Source: Streptantibioticus parmotrematis (GTDB lineage Bacteria; Actinomycetota; Actinomycetes; Streptomycetales; Streptomycetaceae). From it: a stretch of 64,000 nucleotides of DNA. A program made the position numbers and the translations under genes. Of this stretch, positions 37,878 through 47,888 are shown piece by piece. How positions within the stretch are numbered: the stretch's first letter is position 1; every line of letters begins with the position of its first letter. The notes under the pieces are model-generated. The model was not told where the DNA came from. It made no database searches and saw nothing but the letters and a program-made list of their open reading frames with translations. The DNA lies in contig NZ_JAINVZ010000006.1 in NCBI RefSeq assembly GCF_019890615.1, positions 124,001 to 188,000 on the forward strand. Reading direction: 5' to 3'.

Positions 37878-39311
37878 ATGGCTGAACCGCACGATCTGAC
37901 CGCACGCGAGCAGGCGGAGGCGATCAGGACCGGCACGCTCTCGCCGGTGGAACTCACCGACCACTACCTCGACCGCATCGAGCGGCTCGGCGACACGGTC
38001 GGCGCGTTCATCACCGTCACACCCGAGATCGCCCGCAAGCAGGCGGCCGACGCCGAGGCCGAGGCGCTCGCCGCCCGCCGCGAGGGGCGCGAACTGCCGC
38101 CGCTGCACGGCGTTCCGGTGCCGGTCAAGGACCTCAACTTCGTGGCCGGAGTGCGCTGCACGCTCGGCTCGGCCGCGTACGCCGACCACGTGCCGGACGT
38201 GGACGACCACGTGGTGACCCGGCTGCGGCAGGCGGGCACCGTAATGCTCGGCAAGACCAACACCCCCGAGTTCGGCCTGCCCTGCTATACCGAGAACCGC
38301 CTCGCCCCGCCCGCCCGCACCCCGTGGGACCTGGAGCGCTCGGCGGGCGGCTCCAGCGGCGGGGCGGGCGCAGCCGTCGCCGCCGGGCTCGCCCCCGTCG
38401 CGCACGGCAGCGACGGCGGCGGATCGATCCGCATCCCGTCCTCCGTCTGCGGCCTGTTCGGCCTCAAGCCCAGCCGCGGACGCGTCAGTTCGGGCCCGGT
38501 GCAGCACGACGTCAGCGGCCTGAGCACCTCGGGCCCGATCGCCCGCACGGTGGCCGACGCCGCCGCGCTGCTCGACGTGATGGCCGGACCCATGCCGGGC
38601 GCCCCCTACGCGGCCCCGTCCCTGCCGCCCGGCGAGAGCTTCGTCTCCTACGCCGCCCGCGAGCCGGGAACGCTGCGGGTGGTCGGCCTGCCCGACCCGC
38701 CGGTGCCCGGGGTGCCGCTGCACCCGGACTGCCGCGCCGCCTACGAGGACGCGGCGGGGTTGCTGCGGGAGCTGGGACACCAGGTCGAGGAGATCCAGCT
38801 CCCGGTGGACGACGGCATCAAGGACGCCTTCACCACCGTCTGGGAGGTGATGTCCACCGTCTACCCGATCGCGCCCGAGCAGGAGGACCTGCTGATGCCG
38901 GTCACCCGGCACCTGCGCGCGGGCGGCGCCAAGGTCTCCGGGCCCGGCCTCGCCTCCGCCCTGTACGCGTTCCGCGCGCTCGGGCAACTCGTCGCGGACG
39001 CGCTGCTGAGCACGTACGACGTGATCCTCACGCCGACGCTCGCCCAGCCGCCGGCCCTCGTCGGCGGACTGCGCGACGAGGCCGACCCGGAGGCCGAGTT
39101 CGCGGCGATCGCCCGCTTCACGCCGTTCACCCCGCTCTACAACGCCACCGGGCAGCCCGCGGTCAACGTGCCGCTGCACTGGACGGCCGGCGGTCTGCCG
39201 ATCGGCGTGATGTTCGGTGGCCGGTACGGGGACGAGGCGACGCTGCTGTCCCTGTCCGCCCAGCTGGAGGCCGCCCGGCCGTGGGCGGGACGGCGGCCGG
39301 AGATCTGGTGA
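37878..39311 (+). CDS. Amidase-signature family hydrolase
   Basis: The 477-residue protein has the Ser-cisSer-Lys triad of amidase-signature enzymes: K84 in HGVPVPVKDLNF, the serine pair S159/S160 in RSAGGSSGGAGAAVAAG, and nucleophile S183 in GSDGGGSIRIPSSVCGLFGLKPS. The C-terminal TPFTPLYNATGQPAVNVPL is also typical. It hydrolyses an amide; the natural substrate cannot be told from sequence. I chose the ATG at 37878 because GAGGA precedes it by five bases; the ATG at 37872 overlaps that site. Confidence 0.88.
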   Translation: MAEPHDLTAREQAEAIRTGTLSPVELTDHYLDRIERLGDTVGAFITVTPEIARKQAADAEAEALAARREGRELPPLHGVPVPVKDLNFVAGVRCTLGSAAYADHVPDVDDHVVTRLRQAGTVMLGKTNTPEFGLPCYTENRLAPPARTPWDLERSAGGSSGGAGAAVAAGLAPVAHGSDGGGSIRIPSSVCGLFGLKPSRGRVSSGPVQHDVSGLSTSGPIARTVADAAALLDVMAGPMPGAPYAAPSLPPGESFVSYAAREPGTLRVVGLPDPPVPGVPLHPDCRAAYEDAAGLLRELGHQVEEIQLPVDDGIKDAFTTVWEVMSTVYPIAPEQEDLLMPVTRHLRAGGAKVSGPGLASALYAFRALGQLVADALLSTYDVILTPTLAQPPALVGGLRDEADPEAEFAAIARFTPFTPLYNATGQPAVNVPLHWTAGGLPIGVMFGGRYGDEATLLSLSAQLEAARPWAGRRPEIW

Positions 39312-39332
39312 GGCGGATGCGGTGAGGCGAGG

Positions 39333-39370
39333 GCGTGACGGGCCCGGGCGCGCGTCCGGGCCCGTCACGC
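39333..39370. terminator. 15-bp perfect bidirectional terminator
   Basis: GCGTGACGGGCCCGG (39333-39347) pairs with 39356-39370 around an 8-base loop. It overlaps the stop codon of the XdhC-like gene. Confidence 0.85.
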
Positions 39371-40477
39371 CTGACGTTCGTGCGGCGGGTGGACCGCGCC
39401 CGGCACCCGGCTCAGCGGGGCGCCGCTGCCACCCCAGCGGGTCGAGACGATCTCCGCGGCGATGGACACCGCCACCTCCTGCGGGGTCCTGCCGCCCAGG
39501 TCGAGGCCGATGGGCGAGCGCAGCCGGGCGAGTTCGGCATCGGTCAGCCCGGCCTCGCGCAGCAACGCGGTCCGCTCGTCGTGGGTGCGCCTGCTGCCCA
39601 TCACGCCCACGTACCCGGCCTCGGTGCGCAACGCCACCTCCAGCAGCGGCACGTCGAACTTCGGGTCGTGGGTCAGCACGCAGATGACCGTGGCCGGGTC
39701 GACGTCGGTGCCGCGCAGGAAGCGGTGCGGCCAGTCGACCACCACCTCGACGCCCGGCGGGAAGCGGCTCGCGGTCGCGAAGGGCGGGCGGGCGTCGCAG
39801 ACGGTGACCCGGTAGCCGAGGAACCCGCCGATCGCGGCCACCGCCGCCGCGTAGTCGATCGCCCCGAACACCAGCATCCTCGGTGGCGGCGCGAAGGACT
39901 GGACGAAGACCGTCACGTCGTCCTCGCGGCGCTCGCCGCCCGGCCCGTAGTGCCGCAGCCCGGTCGCGCCACCGGCCAGCGCGCCGCGCGCGTCCGCGGT
40001 CACGGCGACGTCAAGTCCCTTGCTGCCCAAGCTTCCTGACGTCGCGTCGGGCCAGACGGCCAGTGTCGCGCCGACCGGCGCCGGGCCCTCGGTCACCGTG
40101 GCCAGCGCCACCGGCCCGCCGTCCCGCACCGACGCGGCGACCTCGGCGAAGGCCGGATCGGTCGCCCGGGTGACCGGACGCACCAGCACGGTGATCTCGC
40201 CCCCGCAGGTCAGCCCGGCCGCGAACGCGTCGTCGTCGCTGTAACCGAAGGTGGCAGGACGTGCCCTGCCGTCCGCCACGACCTCCTTGGCCAGCTCCAG
40301 GACGGCACCCTCGACGCAGCCCCCGGAGACGCTGCCCAGCACCTCGTCGTCCGGCCCGACCGCCATCGCCGCCCCCGGCCCGCGCGGCGCGCTGCGGCTC
40401 ACCGCGACCACGGTGGCCAGGCCGAACGGCTCCCCGGCCGCGTACCAACGGCTCAGCCCGGCGAGGATCTCACGCAT
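39365..40477 (-). CDS. XdhC/CoxI-family protein
   Basis: The 370-residue protein has the XdhC N-terminal domain ([41 protein letters not shown]) and the C-terminal Rossmann-like XdhC domain ([64 protein letters not shown]). Family members bind molybdenum cofactor, help its sulfuration, and deliver it to xanthine dehydrogenase-type enzymes. No molybdoenzyme genes are in the window, so the client is unknown. The ATG at 40477 lacks a strong ribosome-binding site. Confidence 0.88.
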   Translation of the reverse strand: MREILAGLSRWYAAGEPFGLATVVAVSRSAPRGPGAAMAVGPDDEVLGSVSGGCVEGAVLELAKEVVADGRARPATFGYSDDDAFAAGLTCGGEITVLVRPVTRATDPAFAEVAASVRDGGPVALATVTEGPAPVGATLAVWPDATSGSLGSKGLDVAVTADARGALAGGATGLRHYGPGGERREDDVTVFVQSFAPPPRMLVFGAIDYAAAVAAIGGFLGYRVTVCDARPPFATASRFPPGVEVVVDWPHRFLRGTDVDPATVICVLTHDPKFDVPLLEVALRTEAGYVGVMGSRRTHDERTALLREAGLTDAELARLRSPIGLDLGGRTPQEVAVSIAAEIVSTRWGGSGAPLSRVPGAVHPPHERQA

Positions 40478-40594
40478 GGCCGCATCGTCCCGCACCCCCG
40501 GCGGCCCCGCACTCCGGCGGCCCGGCCCGGCTGTGACGGACAGGACGGCGGCCGGACCCTGCGCGGGCCCCGCCGCCGTCCTATCGTGGCACGC

Positions 40595-41995
<1,401 letters not shown>

Positions 41996-42012
41996 CGGAC
42001 GGCAGCGGATCC

Positions 42013-42044
42013 GGGGCCCGGGGGAGTGAACTCGCCCGGGCCCC
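42013..42044. terminator. Terminator hairpin after lpdA
   Basis: GGGGCCCGGG (42013-42022) pairs with 42035-42044. The interior GAGT-GA-ACTC forms a second stem after one G-G mismatch, giving an almost continuous 15-bp hairpin between lpdA and the convergent deaminase gene. Confidence 0.8.
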
Positions 42045-42085
42045 GGGCCCGTTCAGCCTCTCCCGCCCCGGGACCCCGGGTCCGT

Positions 42086-42547
42086 TCACTCCCCGATGTC
42101 CTCGCACCACAGGTCGGGCCGCGCGGCGACGAACTCCCGCATCATCGCCACGCACTCCGCGTCGTCCAGCACCGTCACCCGCACCCCGAGCCCGGCCAGC
42201 CAGTCGTGGCCGCCTCGGAAGGTGACGGCCTCCCCGATCACCACGTGACCGATGCCGAACTGCCGTACCAGACCTGAGCAGTACCAGCACGGCGACAGGG
42301 TGGTGACCATCGTGGTGTCCGCGTAGCGCCGCATCCGCCCGGCCGCACGGAACGCGGCGGTCTCGGCATGGGTGGCCGGGTCGTCGTCCTGCACCCTGCG
42401 GTTGCGCCCGCTGCCCAGCAGCCGCCCGCCCGCGCCGAACAGGGCGGCCCCGATGGGGATGCCGCCCTCGGCCAGCCCGGCTCGCGCCTCCCGCAACGCC
42501 ACCGCGAGCATCGCGCGGGGGTCGCCGTGTGCCGTCGTCTCGTCCAT
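42086..42547 (-). CDS. Zinc cytosine deaminase, yeast Fcy1 type
   Basis: The 153-residue protein has the zinc and catalytic residues H60 and E62 (THAETAAFRAAG) and C87 and C90 (TLSPCWYCSG). Beyond the general deaminase fold it matches yeast cytosine deaminase closely: GGIPIGAALF, the RRVQ segment, TTLSPCWYC, VVIGEAVTF and the C-terminal RPDLWCEDIGE, which in yeast forms the active-site lid ending DIGE. It therefore probably converts cytosine to uracil for pyrimidine salvage. A guanine deaminase or other nucleobase deaminase role is less likely. It is followed on the same strand, upstream, by the Usp gene. Confidence 0.85.
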   Translation of the reverse strand: MDETTAHGDPRAMLAVALREARAGLAEGGIPIGAALFGAGGRLLGSGRNRRVQDDDPATHAETAAFRAAGRMRRYADTTMVTTLSPCWYCSGLVRQFGIGHVVIGEAVTFRGGHDWLAGLGVRVTVLDDAECVAMMREFVAARPDLWCEDIGE

Positions 42548-42586
42548 CCGCCCACGGTAGGGCCCCGCGCCCGGGCCGACCGGGCT

Positions 42587-43294
42587 TCAGGCGGCCCGGC
42601 CGGTGCCGAGCCGGAAGTCGGACGGGTCGGCGTGGCGCAGGGCGCGCAGGGCGGAGCGGGGCACCGGCAGCGCGGGCACCGTCACGACCGGGCAGCGGGC
42701 CTTCGCCAGCACCGCGCGCCGTACCGTCCCGCGCAGCGCCCGGGCGAGGCGGCGGCCGGTGCCGTCGCCGACCACGACGACGTCGCCCTGCCGGTCGGCG
42801 ACCGCGCACAGGGCCTCGGCGGCCGGGGCCCGCAGCACCAGCGGCTCGACCCGCAGGCCCGCCGGGGCGCCGCCGAAGACGGTCTCCAGGGCGTCCGTCA
42901 GACGTGCCGAGGCGGCCCGCTCCCAGCCCCTGGCCAGCGGCGGGCAGGGGGCGCGGCGGTAGGCCTGTTCGCCCTCGGGCGGGGCCCAGGCGAGCACCGG
43001 GACGACGACGCGGCCGGTCCCGGCGGCCAGGGCGGCCGCGTGCCGCAGGGCAGCGAGGCCGGCGGGCGATCCGGTCACCCCGACCACGACCCGCGGCCGA
43101 CCGGCGTCGACGCCGTCCAGCGCGACCCTGCGGGCCGGGAGGGCGCGCACGGCACCGGGTGCCGTCGGCCGGTGACCGCGTCGGCCACGGACCGCGAGGA
43201 GCAGCAGCGCGCCGCCCGCGAGGCCGGTCAGCACCAGGACGGCGGTGAGGAGGTGGGTCATCAGTGCGGTGGTCATGGCATGAAGTCTTGTCAC
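42587..43294 (-). CDS. Membrane-anchored universal stress (UspA) domain protein
   Basis: The 235-residue product has one N-terminal membrane helix (HLLTAVLVLTGLAGGALLLLAV) and a basic linker, then a UspA-like fold. RVVVGVTGSPAGLAALRHAA is the first strand and helix, and VVVGDGTGRRLARALRGTVRRAVLAKARCPVVTVP is the ATP-binding-type C-terminal loop. Most Usp proteins are soluble, so the anchor is unusual. I chose the GTG at 43294 because AGGA lies 7 bases upstream; an ATG at 43276 would keep the helix. It is divergent from the DJ-1/AraC regulator across a 68-bp region with palindromes. Confidence 0.75.
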   Translation of the reverse strand: MTRLHAMTTALMTHLLTAVLVLTGLAGGALLLLAVRGRRGHRPTAPGAVRALPARRVALDGVDAGRPRVVVGVTGSPAGLAALRHAAALAAGTGRVVVPVLAWAPPEGEQAYRRAPCPPLARGWERAASARLTDALETVFGGAPAGLRVEPLVLRAPAAEALCAVADRQGDVVVVGDGTGRRLARALRGTVRRAVLAKARCPVVTVPALPVPRSALRALRHADPSDFRLGTGRAA

Positions 43295-43295
43295 C

Positions 43296-43356
43296 GGCAG
43301 ATCCTGCCAACAGTGGCGCCTTTGTCCTTGTGGCACAAGATCCTGCCACCTACCCT
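43296..43356 (+). promoter_or_regulatory. Promoter and operators of the DJ-1/AraC regulator
   Basis: TTGTGG (43328-43333), a 17-base spacer and TACCCT (43351-43356) form a promoter that would give a leaderless message starting at the ATG at 43363. Palindrome CTTGTG-G-CACAAG (43327-43339) covers the -35 box, palindrome GGCAG-ATC-CTGCC lies at 43296-43308, and AGATCCTGCCA is repeated directly at 43299-43309 and 43338-43348. Confidence 0.65.
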
Positions 43357-43362
43357 GGACGC

Positions 43363-44337
43363 ATGCTCAGGACCATCGCGGCCGTCCTGGTCGACGGCAC
43401 CGCCCCCTTCGAGTTCGGCGTGGTGTGCGAGGTGTTCGGCATCGACCGGACCATGGACGGCGTGCCGCCGATGGAGTTCCGCGTCTGCGGCGAGCGCCCC
43501 GGCGAACCCCTGACCACCGAGGTGGGCGTCGGCATCGTCCCCACCCACGGACTCGACGCCCTCGACGGCGCCGACCTGGTGGCCGTGCCCGCCGCCCGCA
43601 TACGCGGCGACTACCCGCCCGCGGTGCTCGACGCGCTGCGCACGGCCGCGGGAAGAGGCGCGACGGTGCTGTCGGTGTGCAGCGGTGCCTTCGTGCTGGG
43701 CGCCGCCGGACTGCTGGACGGCCGCCGCTGCACCACCCACTGGATGCACACCGACGAGCTGGCCCGCCGCTTCCCCGCCGCCGAGGTCGACCCCGACGTG
43801 CTGTTCGTCGACGACGGCACCCTCATCACCAGCGCCGGCACCGCCGCCGGGATCGACGCCTGCCTGCACCTGGTCCGCCGCGAGCTGGGCTCGGGCCCGG
43901 CCACCGCGGTCGCCCGGCGGATGGTCGTGCCTCCCCAACGCGACGGCGGACAGCGGCAGTTCGTGACCCCGGCGGTCCCCGAGTGCACGGCCGACAGCCT
44001 GGAACCGGTGCTGGCGTGGATGCTGCGGTCGCTCGCCACCGACCACACCGTGGCCACCCTCGCCCGCCGGGCCAGGATGTCGCAGCGCACCTTCGCCCGC
44101 CGCTTCGCCGCCGAGACCGGCACCACGCCGCACCGCTGGCTGACCGCCCAACGCGTGCTGCACGCACGGCGCTTGCTGGAGGAGACGCCGCTCGGCGTCG
44201 ACGAGATCGCCCGCGACTGCGGATTCGGCACCGCCGCGCTGCTGCGGCACCACTTCCGCCGCGTCGTCGGCGTCACCCCGACCGACTACCGCAGGACCTT
44301 CGCGTCCCGCCCGGCCGTCAGGACACCGGCGGCCTGA
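43363..44337 (+). CDS. AraC-family regulator with DJ-1/PfpI domain (FtrA-like)
   Basis: This 324-residue regulator has an N-terminal class I glutamine-amidotransferase-like domain with C106 in VLSVCSGAFVLGAAGLLDGRRCTTHW. The C-terminal AraC helix-turn-helix pair follows (VATLARRARMSQRTFARRFAAETGTTPHRWL and LLEETPLGVDEIARDCGFGTAALLRHHFRRVVGVTPTDYRRTF). Members of this group sense small ligands or metabolic stress. Palindromes over its own -35 box suggest autoregulation, and the divergent Usp gene is the likely co-target (inference). Confidence 0.9.
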   Translation: MLRTIAAVLVDGTAPFEFGVVCEVFGIDRTMDGVPPMEFRVCGERPGEPLTTEVGVGIVPTHGLDALDGADLVAVPAARIRGDYPPAVLDALRTAAGRGATVLSVCSGAFVLGAAGLLDGRRCTTHWMHTDELARRFPAAEVDPDVLFVDDGTLITSAGTAAGIDACLHLVRRELGSGPATAVARRMVVPPQRDGGQRQFVTPAVPECTADSLEPVLAWMLRSLATDHTVATLARRARMSQRTFARRFAAETGTTPHRWLTAQRVLHARRLLEETPLGVDEIARDCGFGTAALLRHHFRRVVGVTPTDYRRTFASRPAVRTPAA

Positions 44338-44340
44338 GCC

Positions 44341-44357
44341 GCGTCCGGGCGGGACGC
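44341..44357. terminator. Short hairpin between convergent regulator and GH3 genes
   Basis: 6-bp stem GCGTCC/GGACGC with a 5-base loop. Weak compared with other terminators in the window. Confidence 0.4.
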
Positions 44358-44373
44358 CTGCCGTACCCGCCGG

Positions 44374-45669
44374 TCACGAGCAACTGAGCGCGCCCGCCTG
44401 CTCCTTCGCCGTCAGCACCCGCTTGACGCTCTGCTCGACCTGCGAGCGGAACGTCGCGTCGCCGCCCATCTTGTCCAGCACCGCGCTCGTCATCGGCGCG
44501 ACCGTCGCCGGGTTCACCGTCAGCACGAGGTTGCCGCCCGCGGCGATGAAACGCACCGCGCGGTCCCCGGTCGGCACCGCCCGCACCTGCGCCGCGTTGC
44601 CGAGGTCGTCGGAGATGATGACGCCGTTGAACTTCAGCTCGTCGCGGATCATCCCGGTCAGCACGGTCGAGGAGAAGGCGCCCTGCTGGGTGGGGTCGAT
44701 GCGCTGGTAGACCGCGAGCGCCGCCATGATGAACTGCGCGCCCGCCTTGATGCCGCTCTCGTACGTGGTCAGGTAGTCGCCGGTGCGCTGGGTGGCGGTG
44801 TCGGTGACGCCCGCGGTCACGTCGGTGTTGCCGCTGGCCTGGCCGAGGCTGGGGAAGTGCTTGAGGGTGGTGAGCTCCCCGGCCTGCTCCATGCCGCGCA
44901 CGAACGCGCTGCTCTGCCGGGCGACGGTGGAGGCGTCGGTGCCGTAGTTGCGCATCAGCATGCCGATGGGCGCGTTGGTGTTCTGCAGGCGGGGCGGCAC
45001 CACGTCGACCACCGGCGCGAGGTCCAGGTCGACGCCCGCGGAGCGCAGTTGCGAGGCCCAGGTCCCGGCGCTGGTCTGGAGCTTGGACGTGGGCCATCCG
45101 CCCTGTGCCATGGCCGACGGGATCACGGAGAACCCGGGCCCGTTCAGCACCTGCACCTGGCCGCCCTCCTGGTCGGCGGAGACCAGCAGCCCCACCTTCT
45201 TCCCGCCGACCGTGGGCGCCGCCGCCTGGACGCGCCCGGTGAGCGACTTGGTCGACTGCACGCCCGCCGACGAGCGCCCGGTGAGGATCACCGAGCCCGC
45301 GTCGTTGTCGCTGATCGCGTTCTGCTCGGCCGTGGTCATGCCGGTCGCGGTCACCGGGGCCATGAACAGCTGGCCCACCCGCTGCTTGTCCGACATCGCC
45401 GCGTAGACGTTGTTGACGCAGGCCGAAGCCTGCGCGGAGTGGCTGGGCGACCCGGACGAGGTGCTCGCGGCGGCTGTCGTCGAACGCGTGCCGGAGGGCG
45501 CCCCGCTCGTGGTGCCGGGAGCGGGACTGCCGGAGGTGTGCGGGACGCTCGCGGCGCCGGACGGGTGGGACGAGGGGGAGGAGGAGCTGCCACAGCCCGC
45601 CACCGCCAGCGCGACACCGAGCGGAAGGGCGGCCAGACGCAGATTCCTGGCACGAGCGCGACCTGACAC
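44374..45669 (-). CDS. GH3-family lipoprotein, beta-N-acetylglucosaminidase-like
   Basis: A 431-residue lipoprotein with lipobox LAVAGC (C26), followed by a long Ser/Pro/Thr/Ala linker. The GH3 domain has LLVSADQEGGQVQVLNGPG, DLDLAPVVDVV, TLKHFPSLGQASGNTD and GVIISDDLGNAAQV; the SDD aspartate is the expected nucleophile and the KHFPS loop supplies the acid-base histidine region. It is probably an anchored muropeptide or chito-oligosaccharide hydrolase. The GTG at 45669 follows AAGGTGG by about 10 bases. It is the second GH3 gene in the window; the other (36406) is Tat-exported with TDA in place of SDD. Confidence 0.85.
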   Translation of the reverse strand: MSGRARARNLRLAALPLGVALAVAGCGSSSSPSSHPSGAASVPHTSGSPAPGTTSGAPSGTRSTTAAASTSSGSPSHSAQASACVNNVYAAMSDKQRVGQLFMAPVTATGMTTAEQNAISDNDAGSVILTGRSSAGVQSTKSLTGRVQAAAPTVGGKKVGLLVSADQEGGQVQVLNGPGFSVIPSAMAQGGWPTSKLQTSAGTWASQLRSAGVDLDLAPVVDVVPPRLQNTNAPIGMLMRNYGTDASTVARQSSAFVRGMEQAGELTTLKHFPSLGQASGNTDVTAGVTDTATQRTGDYLTTYESGIKAGAQFIMAALAVYQRIDPTQQGAFSSTVLTGMIRDELKFNGVIISDDLGNAAQVRAVPTGDRAVRFIAAGGNLVLTVNPATVAPMTSAVLDKMGGDATFRSQVEQSVKRVLTAKEQAGALSCS

Positions 45670-45876
45670 GGAGAACCAGCCACCTTGTCGAAAGATAGGA
45701 CAGTAGGTACGGGCTCTCTCAGCGAAACACAGGACACCACGCCCCGCACACGGCGACGCGCGGCCGCGACCCGGATCGGGTGCCGAAAGGCCTAACGCCC
45801 CGCCACCCGGCCGCCGCCCCCGGCACACCCCTCGGCACGCGGTCCGGAAGGCTCCCCGGCACGCCCTGCGGCCGGG

Positions 45877-46791
45877 TCAGGCGCAGCTCGGGATCGGGCC
45901 TCCGACGATCGCGAAGGTGTCCGCGGCCAGCTGCCCCATGTCGACCGCCGTGCCCTCGAACTCCGCGTAGCAGGAGTGCAGGTTCATCACCAGGCGCTCC
46001 GGCTCGCGCAGCCCCGAGAACCGCCCCGCGTCGATCGAACGGGCGGCGTCGAGCGGCGAGAGGCCCTCCGCGTGGGCGTCGCGTGCCACGCCGAGGATCC
46101 AGCGCAGGTAGTCGGTGGTCGCCTCGACCGCCTCCAGGCCGCAGGGCTCGCCGTGGCCGGGCACGATCAGCCGCGGCGCCAGCTCGCCGATCTCCTCCAG
46201 GGTCCGCAGCAGCCCGGTCGGGGAGCCCTCGGCGAGCATCGGGGTGCCGCCGTTGAAGATCAGATCACCGCTGATGAGCAGGCGGTCGTCGGGCAGCCAG
46301 GCGTACACGTCCCCGTGGGTGTGCGCGGCCCGGCCGGGGTGGCGCAGCTCGACCCGGCGCTCGCCGCTCCACAGCTCGAGCCGCTCGGCGAAGGTCACCG
46401 CGGGGCCCGCAGCCCGGATGTCGCCCCACTCGGGACCGGCGAACATCGGCAGCACGGCGTGGTAGTCCTCGCGCAGCACCCGGTCCCGGCAGTAGGGGTG
46501 CGAGACGATCGTGGCACCGCTGAACAGGTGGTTGCCGTGGGTGTGGTCGCCGTGGTGGTGGGTGGCGACGACCGTGCGCACCGGCCGGTCGGTGACCCGG
46601 GCGATCTCGTCCTGGTAGGCGGCGGTGCGCGCCTCGGTGGCGGCGCTGTCGATCGATATCGCCGCGTCGGGACCGTCGATCAGCACGGCGTTGTTGAGGT
46701 ACCAGCCGCCGTCCGGCTGGATGTACGCGTGCACGCCGTCGGCGACGGCGACCATGCGGGGGGCGGACGGGGCGGCGGGCTGCTCGGTCAT
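45877..46791 (-). CDS. Metallo-beta-lactamase-fold hydrolase
   Basis: The 304-residue protein has the MBL metal site THHHGDHTHGN, then a GRAAHTHGDVYAWLPDDRLLISGDLIF segment with metal-bridging Asp, and a late VPGHGEP histidine. The start ATG has GGAAGG about 5 bases upstream. The family includes lactonases, glyoxalase II and other hydrolases, and the substrate cannot be read from sequence. Neighbours give no pathway. Confidence 0.87.
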   Translation of the reverse strand: MTEQPAAPSAPRMVAVADGVHAYIQPDGGWYLNNAVLIDGPDAAISIDSAATEARTAAYQDEIARVTDRPVRTVVATHHHGDHTHGNHLFSGATIVSHPYCRDRVLREDYHAVLPMFAGPEWGDIRAAGPAVTFAERLELWSGERRVELRHPGRAAHTHGDVYAWLPDDRLLISGDLIFNGGTPMLAEGSPTGLLRTLEEIGELAPRLIVPGHGEPCGLEAVEATTDYLRWILGVARDAHAEGLSPLDAARSIDAGRFSGLREPERLVMNLHSCYAEFEGTAVDMGQLAADTFAIVGGPIPSCA

Positions 46792-46947
46792 GAGGCCTTC
46801 CGGGACGCGAGGGAACGGGCGGCGCGAGTGTAGCCGCGCGCTCCTCACGCCCCACCGGGCGACCCCGCCTCGTGCCGTCGGGCAAGCCCTGCCACGTGCC
46901 GTGCGGCGGCCCCTGTCACGTACCGCCCGTCACGCGTCGGCCGCGGA

Positions 46948-47703
46948 CTACTGCGCCAGCCAGCTCACGTCACCCATGACGATCACCGGGTGACGGGCCG
47001 GGTCCAGGGCCCGCAGCAGTTCCTTCATGTGATCCTGCGTCAGGCTCACGCAGCCGTGCGTGGGCCCGCCGTGGTCGACGTGGATCCAGATGCCACCGCC
47101 GCGCGAGGCGCCCATCGGCCGCTCGGTGCTGAGCGGGGAGGTGCCGGGGACGTGGTTGTAGTTGATGGCGACGACGTAGTTGAACGCGCCGGCCAGCGGC
47201 TCGCCCTCGAAGCCCGCGCCGGTCGCGGTGAACCCGTACGAGTGGGTGTAGGGCAGCTTGGTGCCCGGGTTGGCGAGCAGCCCGCCCGCGTCGGTGAGGG
47301 TGAACACGCCCTCCGGGGAGTGCAGGTCACCCTCGTAGTGGTCGGTGGTCCAGCCGTCCAGCGCGTTGTGCGCGGGCCAGGACGCGCCGGCCTGCCAGCC
47401 GTCGGCGGTGCGCTGGTAGAGGACGGCGGTGGAGTGCGGGGAGTGCTCGTCGTGGCCAGTGACCAGCACGACCTGCTGGGCGTCGGCCGGGATGTGGGCC
47501 GTGGTGCGCGGGCCGACTCCGGGCAGCCGCTGCGGCAGCCGCTCCGCCTGCGCGTGGCCGCCGTCCGGCGAGACGTTGGCGGCCGCGGTCGGGGGCTTGC
47601 CGTCGGCGGCGGTGCCGTCGCCGTGCCCTCCGCATCCGGCGAGTGCCCCCACGGCGAGCAGGGCGAGGGCGGCTGAGGTCAGCGGAGTGCGGCGCGCGGG
47701 CAT
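46948..47703 (-). CDS. L,D-transpeptidase-family lipoprotein
   Basis: The 251-residue protein has a lipobox VGALAGC (C24). The catalytic segment GGIWIHVDHGGPTHGCVSL contains the His and Cys of the YkuD fold (consensus HG-S/T-HGC). Upstream are YEGDLHSPEGVFTLTDA and YTHSYGF, typical of the 'L,D-transpeptidase catalytic domain'-like secreted group. It may cross-link or trim peptidoglycan stem peptides. The ribosome-binding site GAAAGG is rather far (about 11 bases) from the ATG. Confidence 0.83.
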   Translation of the reverse strand: MPARRTPLTSAALALLAVGALAGCGGHGDGTAADGKPPTAAANVSPDGGHAQAERLPQRLPGVGPRTTAHIPADAQQVVLVTGHDEHSPHSTAVLYQRTADGWQAGASWPAHNALDGWTTDHYEGDLHSPEGVFTLTDAGGLLANPGTKLPYTHSYGFTATGAGFEGEPLAGAFNYVVAINYNHVPGTSPLSTERPMGASRGGGIWIHVDHGGPTHGCVSLTQDHMKELLRALDPARHPVIVMGDVSWLAQ

Positions 47704-47888
47704 TGCGTGGGGGCCTTTCGAAAGCCTCGGGGTCCGGAGCGGGCGGATCCGGTCGCCCGCCTCGTCGCACAGCTTAAAGGGCGCGCACCCGCGCCCCCCG
47801 CTTCCCACGAGCGATCTCGGCCACGCCGCTGAAGTGGCCTACACGCCGCGGTCCTTCCCGCTGCCCGCGCACCGGCGTGTCGCGCCGC

